Assembly: GCA_958423535.1 (NCBI GenBank)
Contig: CATZRJ010000069.1
Span: 1-6,901, forward strand
DNA: 6,901 bases
Reading direction: 5' to 3'
Origin: an uncultured Collinsella sp.
GTDB lineage: Bacteria > Actinomycetota > Coriobacteriia > Coriobacteriales > Coriobacteriaceae
Positions 1 to 5,354 of this stretch are shown here, piece after piece (the first letter of the stretch is position 1; each line of letters starts with the position of its first letter). The notes under the pieces were generated by a model, which worked only from the letters and a program-made list of their open reading frames with translations, was not told the origin of the DNA and made no database searches. The translations under genes and the position numbers were made by a program.

Positions 1-281
1 AGGTCAAGCAGCTTCGCAGCATGGCCCATCACCTCAACCCCGCCATCATCATCGGTAAGTCCGATGTCAACGAGGGCACCGTCGAGCAGACGGTTGCCTA
101 CCTGGAGAAGCACGAGCTCGTTAAGTGCTCCGTGCTGGACGGCTCCAGCCTTTCTGCCCGCGAGGCCGCCGAGGAGCTCGCTGAGCGCTGCCACGCCGAC
201 GTCGTTCAGGTTATCGGCCGCAAGTTCTCGCTGTATCGCGAGTCCTCGCGCAAGGATATCGAGAAGATCAAGCTCGTCTAA
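1..281 (+). CDS. yhbY: YhbY-family CRM-domain RNA-binding protein, 3' part
   Basis: Partial gene: the reading frame is open to the left edge (first full codon at base 3), and 92 residues are visible. The sequence lines up from memory with E. coli YhbY and B. subtilis YqeI, small single-domain CRM proteins of about 96-100 residues that bind pre-50S ribosomal subunits in the cytoplasm. Matching landmarks are the LRSMAHHLNP start of the domain, a middle segment LEKHELVKCSVL, and the C-terminal strand VVQVIGRKFSLYRES. The ATG at base 21 is probably internal, because the preceding residues VKQLRS also match the family; the true start should lie only a few codons outside the window. The usual GxxG loop reads GKSD here (visible residues 18-21), so its second glycine is missing. 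The gene ends its transcription unit, with a strong terminator 28 bases after the stop. Family assignment is firm; the exact role in ribosome assembly is inferred from the family. Confidence 0.9.
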   Translation, partial: VKQLRSMAHHLNPAIIIGKSDVNEGTVEQTVAYLEKHELVKCSVLDGSSLSAREAAEELAERCHADVVQVIGRKFSLYRESSRKDIEKIKLV

Positions 282-308
282 AACCGACTGGCCATACCGA
301 GTAGTCCG

Positions 309-341
309 CGGGCGTCCGATTGATTCGGACGCCCGTTTTTT
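309..341 (+). terminator. Intrinsic terminator of yhbY
   Basis: A perfect 11-bp stem (309-319 with 325-335, arm CGGGCGTCCGA) with a 5-base loop is followed by six T residues at 336-341. This is a textbook rho-independent terminator for plus-strand transcription from yhbY. On the minus strand the hairpin is followed by CGGACTACTC with no T-run, so it is not a good intrinsic terminator for the converging regulator gene. The T-tract overlaps the TAA stop codon of that gene (340-342). Confidence 0.93.
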
Positions 342-3336
342 ATCGCTCGACAAGCACGCGCTTGAGTCTGCCTTCGACCAGGCGCTCATACAGACGCCTT
401 GTCTCGGGCTCGGGCACGCCTTGAACCTGCTCTCTTAGGTGGTGCATGTGGCCGCTGTACAACTCAACAACATCGCGACGTCGTCCCGCCGCACCGTAAA
501 CGCGCATGGCGCAGCGAACCATGTCCTCGCGCGCCGTCTCCTGGCGAAGCCCCGATTCCACGAGCCAAATTGCCGATTGCAGGTCATTTTCCTCGAGAGC
601 GGCATTCGCTCCCCTAATCATGCAGTCGATGTACTTGGATTGCATAATGTGGCGCATACGCGTAAAGAACGTGGGATTACAACCGGTGGGAACATACAGC
701 GGGCCCGCGTAGAGCTGCTCAACCTTAAGACATAGCTCAACCAGGTGAGGCCCTCTCGCACCCATGCGGTTTCCCAGGATCTCGCGACTCAGCTGGTCAA
801 AGAGCCTTACATCGGTCTTAACGTAGTCGCCGTTGAGCCCTATGCACTCGTTTTGGATGACCACGCACGACTTTCCATCCGGCGTTGGACCCAAAGCCGA
901 GCGCAAGCGCGATACCGTCGAATACAGATTGTTGCGCGCGGCGTTAAACTCGGCATGGGGCCACAACTCCATGGCGATTGTCTCGCGGTCGACCATGGCG
1001 TCCATACCCAACGCAAGGCGTTCGGCAAGCGTTGCCGCCTTTTTGCGACGCCACATCTTATCCGTGATGGGAAAACCGTCGCGCTCGGCGCGAAACGTGC
1101 CAAACATGCGCATCTCAATATGGCCGATGGTATCGACAGCCTCAACCTCGCCCGCCTGGAATAGGTGCTCACTTTCGCCCTCAAAGTCATCGCGTAGTGA
1201 ATACCGCGACAGCTCGCGCACCGGAAGCTTCTTGCGAATCCTAACGGCAGGCTCGCCCAGGCAATGCATCGCAAGACGCGCAAAAAGCCGATACGATGGG
1301 TCTAAAATCCCCGAGCGATTCATAGACATCCAAGCGGCAAGATCGCTATCGCGGCCCGCAGCGGCCAGGTGCAGCGCCACGACCCAGGCTTCTGAGCCAC
1401 CGACCTGCGTCTTGCTAATATCGAGCAGCTCCGCCTCTTCGCGAACCGATACCAGCGACGTATTGCGCAGATACGCCACGCGCTCCAAAAGCAAAGCGTT
1501 TTCGCGCATGTACGTAATCGATTCGTCGGCGAGCTTAAGCACCTGGACCGCGCGGAACTTTGCGTTGACCGGCCGCCCCTCCGCCAGCGATTGCCAGCCC
1601 TCCAGCAATAGCCCAAACAGCTGAATTTGATTGTCACGAACACGCACCGCAAAACGGTCGAGCTCGCCAAACGCCACGTCGTCGGTCACGGGCAAGCCCG
1701 CGAGCAGGCGCCGCGCCGCCAGCACCATACGCAGCCAAATGGATGGCGCCTTAAGCCCGCGGATATCGAGCGCCTCGAGTATCTGCGCCATCTTGTCATC
1801 GCGCTCGTCGGGTTTAGCAAACGAGCCGTCGAACAGCTCCGCCAGCATATGGTCGGCCTGTATGAGAATCCCCGCGATGTCGAGCTCGCAATCATAGGCT
1901 TTGCACGCTTTGAGCTTCGTGAGAACATCGCCGTCTTCCGCTCGCTCGGTTAGGTGGCGCTTGACCTCGATATGTGCGGACAGCATGTCGAGCACCTCGC
2001 AGGATGTCTGTTCTTGCAAAACAGGGTTGGCGGGAAGCCCCAGGTCATTGTCGCCGTAAAAGGCGATAGTGAGCGCCTGGGCCATTTTCCAGGTAGCGGG
2101 GTCGAGCTCGCGCGCCGCCTGATCGCCCGCACGTTCGATAACGGACGCCATATACCTTGCGAGCTTTGTATTGCACACGCTGACAGCCGCCAGATACACG
2201 CCGAGTGCCTCGGCGGCTGTCGGCTCTTGCTCCTGCTTTTCCGCATTGATCATCGCCGACGCCGCACGGCAAATGTCCCCTCCATGCCCGGTCAGGGCAA
2301 GATCGGCCCCATACTGCCCGGCAAGCTCCAACACCACACGGCGGTCCAAGAACGCATCGGCCAGGTCCATGGCCAAATCGCATCGGCCTGCCTTAATCAA
2401 AATGCGAGCAGCCCGCGATACAAGTTCGGGACGAATCTCGGCAACAAGCTTTCGCAACCTCAGGCGCGCGTTGTCCTTAGCGCCCAAACACCTAAAGGTG
2501 CGATCAGACGGATCCACGCCAAAAATCGGATAATCGCGCACAAAGATGGACTGGTCGACCATCGAAAGCCTCACACCGCACGCCTCTAGCTCCGCAATGC
2601 GGCCCTCGCCCATCAGTACCATCAAGCAGGCAACGGTAAACAGCAGGTTGTTCTCGAACGATGCGAGATCGGCCAGCGCCGCACCGTACACGTTGACGAT
2701 TTCGTTCTCGAGCAACCCGGCAACATCGCCCTGTCCATACATTCCCGTCTGCAAGGCAGATACCAGCTCGGGCACACCCTGTGTGAGCCGATAGAAATCG
2801 AGCGATGTGCTGATCGAGAAGGCCGTGGCCCATGACGAATACTCATAGGCGTGCACCTTGAGCATCTGCGCATTGACTTTTACAGAATCGCCCAGCCCGT
2901 GGATAAGCAATCGGTTGGAGGGGCGGCAGGCAATAAAGACCCCCGTCCCCGTTGCACGTAAGCTGCGGATTCGATCGATGAGGTCCTCTGTTTCGCGCTG
3001 CTCGAGATTGGGCACGTTGTCGATTGCAACGAGCGAATGCGGTTTGTCCTTGAGCTCATCGGCGACAACCTCGAGCTGCATAAAGAGCTCGCGTCCAATC
3101 GCGCGGTCGGCCTCGATTATCCGAACCGGCCCTCGCGTGGGATCCGATTTAACTTCCTGCACGTATTGCAGCAATACCGACGTCTTACCAAACCCGTCGG
3201 GCGCGTAAAGCAGAACGATTCCTGCCTTGCGCCCTTTAACGATGAGCTCGTTCATCAAGCGATCGCGCCGCACCATATAGCCGCCGCCCGTCGGCATCAA
3301 CTCGAGGTCGTCCGTATTGCCCAGATCGTTTACCAT
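340..3336 (-). CDS. Large STAND-ATPase transcriptional regulator with C-terminal SARP-type winged helix and BTAD
   Basis: A 998-residue cytoplasmic regulator, probably an ATP-dependent DNA-binding activator; its targets are unknown. Residues 20-160 form a P-loop NTPase like MalT: Walker A at 45-53 (APDGFGKTS), a Walker B-like strand at 101-107 (SLVAIDN) and a strand ending in Arg138 (FIACRPS). Residues about 200-700 are almost all helical and suit a TPR-like superhelix, the usual ligand or partner sensor in this class. Residues about 738-847 resemble an OmpR/SARP winged helix, with a likely recognition helix at 800-815 (NNLYSTVSRLRSAL). Residues about 848-990 resemble a bacterial transcriptional activator domain (BTAD). 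No membrane segment or signal peptide is seen. I chose the ATG at 3336 because AGAGGAG lies 5 bases upstream; an in-frame TTG at 3447 lacks this. The gene is alone in its unit and converges on yhbY. Domain calls are by eye; the general class is secure, the regulon is not. Confidence 0.85.
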   Translation of the reverse strand: MVNDLGNTDDLELMPTGGGYMVRRDRLMNELIVKGRKAGIVLLYAPDGFGKTSVLLQYVQEVKSDPTRGPVRIIEADRAIGRELFMQLEVVADELKDKPHSLVAIDNVPNLEQRETEDLIDRIRSLRATGTGVFIACRPSNRLLIHGLGDSVKVNAQMLKVHAYEYSSWATAFSISTSLDFYRLTQGVPELVSALQTGMYGQGDVAGLLENEIVNVYGAALADLASFENNLLFTVACLMVLMGEGRIAELEACGVRLSMVDQSIFVRDYPIFGVDPSDRTFRCLGAKDNARLRLRKLVAEIRPELVSRAARILIKAGRCDLAMDLADAFLDRRVVLELAGQYGADLALTGHGGDICRAASAMINAEKQEQEPTAAEALGVYLAAVSVCNTKLARYMASVIERAGDQAARELDPATWKMAQALTIAFYGDNDLGLPANPVLQEQTSCEVLDMLSAHIEVKRHLTERAEDGDVLTKLKACKAYDCELDIAGILIQADHMLAELFDGSFAKPDERDDKMAQILEALDIRGLKAPSIWLRMVLAARRLLAGLPVTDDVAFGELDRFAVRVRDNQIQLFGLLLEGWQSLAEGRPVNAKFRAVQVLKLADESITYMRENALLLERVAYLRNTSLVSVREEAELLDISKTQVGGSEAWVVALHLAAAGRDSDLAAWMSMNRSGILDPSYRLFARLAMHCLGEPAVRIRKKLPVRELSRYSLRDDFEGESEHLFQAGEVEAVDTIGHIEMRMFGTFRAERDGFPITDKMWRRKKAATLAERLALGMDAMVDRETIAMELWPHAEFNAARNNLYSTVSRLRSALGPTPDGKSCVVIQNECIGLNGDYVKTDVRLFDQLSREILGNRMGARGPHLVELCLKVEQLYAGPLYVPTGCNPTFFTRMRHIMQSKYIDCMIRGANAALEENDLQSAIWLVESGLRQETAREDMVRCAMRVYGAAGRRRDVVELYSGHMHHLREQVQGVPEPETRRLYERLVEGRLKRVLVER

Positions 3337-3341
3337 GCCTG

Positions 3342-3348
3342 CTCCTCT
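3342..3348 (-). promoter_or_regulatory. Ribosome binding site of the large regulator
   Basis: AGAGGAG on the minus strand, 5 bases before the ATG at 3336. It supports this start over the in-frame TTG at 3447, which would add 37 residues of non-conserved-looking sequence. Confidence 0.75.
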
Positions 3349-3352
3349 ACTC

Positions 3353-3386
3353 GACCATATGGACACCGTAGCTGCAGGACCATATG
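3353..3386. repeat. Two direct copies of GACCATATG upstream of the regulator
   Basis: GACCATATG occurs at 3353-3361 and again at 3378-3386, 25 bases from start to start. The first copy is part of the palindrome CCATATGG (3355-3362). The pair sits 17-50 bases before the regulator's start codon, so it lies in its 5' untranslated region or next to its promoter. It may be an operator, perhaps for autoregulation, since SARP proteins often bind direct repeats. The function is inferred only from position. Confidence 0.45.
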
Positions 3387-3570
3387 AGCCACCCCGTGAA
3401 TAGCGCAACTTAGAGTTTTTGGTTGTCTGCCGGTACGTGTTTGGCAAGTTTTTGTACAGCGAGGCCCGATGGTAATTTATCCCCCGACCAATAGGTCTTT
3501 GCGCAGGTCAATGCGCTTGCCAGCATGTCCCATCCAATTTGCAGTGTAGCGCAGTCGGCTGTTTTTATTT

Positions 3571-3584
3571 GAGTTGCGCAACTC
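3571..3584. promoter_or_regulatory. Perfect 14-bp palindrome GAGTTGCGCAACTC, candidate operator
   Basis: The sequence is its own reverse complement over all 14 bases. The 8-base half GCGCAACT recurs at 3403-3410, closer to the regulator's start codon. A perfect palindrome of this length in an intergenic region upstream of a regulator is typical of a dimeric DNA-binding protein site. The binding protein is unknown, and no footprint can be inferred from sequence alone. Confidence 0.45.
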
Positions 3585-3726
3585 GCCTATTCCTCGCTAC
3601 CGCCTGCGACTCTATAGTGGCAAATGTGCATAGAATCTGGTATGGAATGAATCTCATGATTTAGAGCCGACTCGCCAAGCATGTGGCAAGGTTTCCGTCA
3701 TGCACACGTTACGGCCCGCATCCACT

Positions 3727-3756
3727 AAAAAGGCCCCCGCAAAGCGAGGGCCTTTT
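3727..3756 (-). terminator. Intrinsic terminator of nagB
   Basis: A perfect 9-bp outer stem (3728-3736 with 3748-3756, arm AAAAGGCCC) continues through one C/A mismatch into CGC/GCG around an AAA loop. On the minus strand the hairpin ends in five T residues (complement of 3727-3731). It lies 29 bases after the nagB stop. The arms also give a TTTT run on the plus strand, so it could act in both directions. Confidence 0.9.
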
Positions 3757-3785
3757 GGAAAGCTATGTAAGATCGCTTGGTCGCG

Positions 3786-4514
3786 TTACTCGCAGAGCGA
3801 AAGAGCGGCCTCGTCAGCAACGACGACGCAATTGGTGTGGAGCTGCAGGATCGAAGCGGGGCACTCGGGCGTAACCGGGCCATAGCACATATCGTGCACA
3901 GCCTGAGCCTTGGCCTCGCCGTTGGCGACAACCAGGATCATGCGGGCATACATGATGGTCTGGGTGCCCATAGTGTAAGCCTGACGGGGCACATCATCGA
4001 TACTGTCGAACAGGCGGCTGTTGGCCTGAATGGTGCTCTCGGTCAGGTCGACGCAGTGCGTACCCTTGGAGAAGTGGTCATCGGGCTCGTTGAAGCCAAT
4101 ATGACCGTTATTACCAATGCCGAGCAGCTGCAGATCGGGGTAACCGGCGGCAGCGACGATCTTGTCGTACTCGGAGCAGGCAGCAGCGGCATCGGGGTTG
4201 GAGCCATCGGGCACGTGCGTGTTGTTCAGATCGATATTGATGTGATCGAAGAAGTTCTCGCGCATAAAGTAGTGATAGCTCTGGGGATCGTCGTGCGAAA
4301 GACCGCGATACTCATCCAGGTTATAGGTGCTGACCTCGGCGAAGTCGACGTCGCCCTTCTCGTACCAAGCGGCGAGCTGCTTGTAGGCGCCAATCGGGGT
4401 GGAGCCGGTGGCAAGACCCAGCACGCAATCGGGCTTGAGGATAACCTGGGCCGAGATGATATTGGCGGCCTTGCGGCTCATATCCTCGTAGTCTTTAGCT
4501 TTAATGATCTTCAT
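3786..4514 (-). CDS. nagB: Glucosamine-6-phosphate deaminase
   Basis: Converts glucosamine-6-phosphate and water to fructose-6-phosphate and ammonia, the step that brings amino sugars into glycolysis in the cytoplasm. The protein is 242 residues, the length I recall for B. subtilis NagB, shorter than the E. coli enzyme of 266. Visible landmarks: phosphate-binding loop GLATGSTP at 33-40; YNLDEY at 64-69 with Asp67 as the expected catalytic base; and GIGNNGHIGFNEP at 132-144 with His138 and Glu143 of the ring-opening triad. The residue matching E. coli Asp141 is Asn136. The ATG at 4514 has AAAGGA 6 bases upstream, and MKIIKAKDYE is a typical family start; upstream in-frame codons lack a binding site. 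It lies 271 bases behind the EIIA gene, has its own terminator, and a long hairpin-rich leader that may regulate it. Confidence 0.96.
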   Translation of the reverse strand: MKIIKAKDYEDMSRKAANIISAQVILKPDCVLGLATGSTPIGAYKQLAAWYEKGDVDFAEVSTYNLDEYRGLSHDDPQSYHYFMRENFFDHINIDLNNTHVPDGSNPDAAAACSEYDKIVAAAGYPDLQLLGIGNNGHIGFNEPDDHFSKGTHCVDLTESTIQANSRLFDSIDDVPRQAYTMGTQTIMYARMILVVANGEAKAQAVHDMCYGPVTPECPASILQLHTNCVVVADEAALSLCE

Positions 4515-4520
4515 TACGCG

Positions 4521-4526
4521 TCCTTT
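4521..4526 (-). promoter_or_regulatory. Ribosome binding site of nagB
   Basis: AAAGGA on the minus strand, 6 bases before the ATG at 4514. It decides the start, since the frame stays open for 30 more codons upstream, to a GTG at 4604. Confidence 0.8.
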
Positions 4527-4539
4527 CTCGTACAAGAGA

Positions 4540-4566
4540 GGCAAGGCTCCCTTACAAGCACTTGCC
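4540..4566 (-). promoter_or_regulatory. Hairpin just upstream of the nagB ribosome binding site
   Basis: Arms GGCAAG (4540-4545) and CTTGCC (4561-4566) pair perfectly. After a one-base bulge at 4560, GCT (4546-4548) pairs with AGC (4557-4559), leaving an 8-base loop. The hairpin ends 13 bases from AAAGGA, close enough to affect translation, but it does not cover the binding site. Confidence 0.4.
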
Positions 4567-4579
4567 CGCGGCCCGCGTC

Positions 4580-4602
4580 GGCCGCAACCAACGTGTGCGG
4601 CC
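4580..4602 (-). promoter_or_regulatory. GC hairpin in the nagB leader
   Basis: The 7-base arms at 4580-4586 and 4596-4602 (GGCCGCA/TGCGGCC) pair perfectly around a 9-base loop. The 4580-4585 arm can instead pair with 4568-4573 to form a 6-bp all-GC stem with a 6-base loop. The two structures cannot coexist, which could allow switching. Confidence 0.4.
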
Positions 4603-4711
4603 ACCAGGGCGAGGTCGCGTAATGTATGTGTCTCGTGTCTAGCCGCGTCGAGGCCCCTGCCCGTCCACGGTGACCCAAAGCTGTTTAGCTTCGGACGTTT
4701 CCCATCTTGCC

Positions 4712-4745
4712 ACGGAGGGCGTCCTCTTTCAAGGGCGCCCTCCGT
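4712..4745 (-). promoter_or_regulatory. 14-bp hairpin without T-run between EIIA and nagB
   Basis: The arms ACGGAGGGCG (4712-4721) and CGCCCTCCGT (4736-4745) pair perfectly. The stem continues through TCCT/AGGG (one G-T pair) to 14 bp with a 6-base loop (4726-4731). On the minus strand it is followed by GGCAAGATGG and on the plus strand by AAACGTG, so neither side has the T-tract of an intrinsic terminator. It lies 41 bases after the EIIA stop. It may protect the EIIA mRNA 3' end, be a weak terminator, or sit at the 5' end of the nagB mRNA. Confidence 0.6.
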
Positions 4746-4757
4746 AAACGTGTTTGA

Positions 4758-4763
4758 ATTGTA
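4758..4763 (-). promoter_or_regulatory. Possible -10 element for nagB
   Basis: TACAAT on the minus strand, one mismatch from TATAAT. No good -35 hexamer sits 16-18 bases upstream; that stretch overlaps the end of the EIIA gene. A start here would place the 14-bp hairpin almost at the 5' end of the transcript. This is weak evidence. Confidence 0.3.
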
Positions 4764-4785
4764 GGCTAAAGGCCAAAAGCACTAA

Positions 4786-5283
4786 CTAGCGCTCGCGAGC
4801 GACGATAAGCTGGTCCATCTCCTCGACATGCTCCCCGACGGAGCCCTTAATGCTCGAGAACTCAACGGAGTTGCACACCAAGATGGGAACCGTCACATCG
4901 TAGCCCTCGGCAGCAATTGCCTCGCGATCGAACTCGATGAGTACATCGCCCTTATGGACGATGTCACCCACTTGCGCATGTACGGTAAAGTGCTTGCCCT
5001 CGAGCTGAACAGTGTCCAAACCAACGTGAATAAGCACGTCCAAGCCATCGACCATGTTAAGCGCAACGGCATGACCCGTGGGAAAAATCGCCTCGACCTT
5101 AGCATCCGCCGGCGCGATCACACGTGTGCCCGTGGGCTGAATCGCCACGCCCTGACCCAAAAGGCCAGTGGCAAACGTCTGGTCGTTTACCTCGGAAAGC
5201 GGAATGACATCGCCCGAGATGGGAGCATCCAGCGTAAGGACTCGACCACGCATACCAAAAGACCTTAGGACTTTAGTGAACAT
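4786..5283 (-). CDS. Stand-alone PTS EIIA component, glucose family
   Basis: A 165-residue soluble phosphocarrier of the glucose/N-acetylglucosamine EIIA family. It takes phosphate from HPr and passes it to the EIIB domain of a sugar permease. The two family histidines are visible 15 residues apart, as in E. coli EIIA-Glc: His71 (PTGHAVAL) and the phosphorylated His86 within the signature GLDVLIHVGLDTV (80-92). The N-terminal part (ISGDVIPLSEVND) and the strand VIAPADAKVEAIFPTG are also characteristic. It is a full-length single domain with no EIIB or EIIC attached or adjacent, so its permease partner lies elsewhere. I chose the ATG at 5283 because of the GA-rich binding site before it; the in-frame TTG at 5304 lies upstream of that site. 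It follows glmM by 71 bases with no terminator seen between, so the two are probably cotranscribed. Its sugar cannot be told from sequence; nearby nagB makes an amino sugar plausible. Confidence 0.92.
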   Translation of the reverse strand: MFTKVLRSFGMRGRVLTLDAPISGDVIPLSEVNDQTFATGLLGQGVAIQPTGTRVIAPADAKVEAIFPTGHAVALNMVDGLDVLIHVGLDTVQLEGKHFTVHAQVGDIVHKGDVLIEFDREAIAAEGYDVTVPILVCNSVEFSSIKGSVGEHVEEMDQLIVARER

Positions 5284-5284
5284 G

Positions 5285-5293
5285 CTCCCCCTC
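5285..5293 (-). promoter_or_regulatory. Ribosome binding site of the EIIA gene
   Basis: GAGGGGGAG on the minus strand, ending one base before the ATG at 5283. The pairing core (GAGG or AGGGGG) is then about 4-7 bases from the start codon. It favours the ATG over the upstream TTG at 5304. Confidence 0.6.
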
Positions 5294-5354
5294 GGACATA
5301 CCAATCAATCAAAATAGCCTTAACAGTTTACCACTTGGCACCCGTTATTGACCA

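Larger units (their letters stand above)
3337..3785. other. Intergenic region between the regulator and nagB
   Basis: 449 bases with no gene I can support; short open frames here have no recognisable protein or ribosome binding site. It holds, from left to right: the regulator's ribosome binding site, the GACCATATG repeats, a half-palindrome GCGCAACT (3403-3410), an inverted repeat GCGCA/TGCGC (3501-3516), a perfect 14-base palindrome (3571-3584) and the nagB terminator (3727-3756). The regulator's promoter must lie here. I could not pick one: several AT-rich -10-like stretches exist on the minus strand, but none has a convincing -35 at the right distance. Confidence 0.7.
4515..4785 (-). other. 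Long structured gap between EIIA and nagB, likely nagB 5' leader
   Basis: 271 bases without a supported gene. Read on the minus strand it contains a -10-like TACAAT (4758-4763), a 14-bp hairpin (4712-4745), a smaller hairpin with arms CCGAAGCT/AGCTTTGG around AAAC (about 4676-4695), a 7-bp GC hairpin (4580-4602) that competes with a 6-bp alternative (4568-4585), and a hairpin with arms GGCAAG/CTTGCC (4540-4566) ending 13 bases before the ribosome binding site. If transcription starts near 4750, the nagB mRNA leader is about 235 bases. I do not recognise it as a known riboswitch class. Confidence 0.55.

Noticed and set aside
64..438. 124-codon plus-strand frame overlapping yhbY
   Set aside because: It is a frame-shifted shadow of yhbY that also crosses the yhbY terminator.
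833..1624. Long plus-strand frames opposite the regulator, and other-frame minus ORFs inside it
   Set aside because: They overlap a continuous 998-residue gene with recognisable domains, have Ser/Arg-rich shadow composition and no ribosome binding site.
3337..3447. 37-residue N-terminal extension of the regulator from a TTG at 3447
   Set aside because: The ATG at 3336 has a good ribosome binding site, and the extension would cover the palindromic, regulatory-looking sequence.
3683..3885. Small plus-strand frames of 61-63 codons over the nagB terminator
   Set aside because: They run through the terminator hairpin and into nagB antisense, with no binding site or recognisable product.
4515..4604. 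30-residue in-frame N-terminal extension of NagB from a GTG at 4604
   Set aside because: MKIIKAKDYE is the usual family N-terminus and has its own binding site; the extension passes through hairpin sequence.
3777..4622. 281-codon open frame on the plus strand across nagB
   Set aside because: It is antisense to nagB, with repetitive Gly/Val/Ala content typical of a codon-bias shadow.
4515..4785. Known riboswitch or a NagR-type operator in the nagB leader
   Set aside because: I could not match the hairpins to any riboswitch class I know, and no TGGTCTAGACCA-like site is present; only GCTAGAC occurs.
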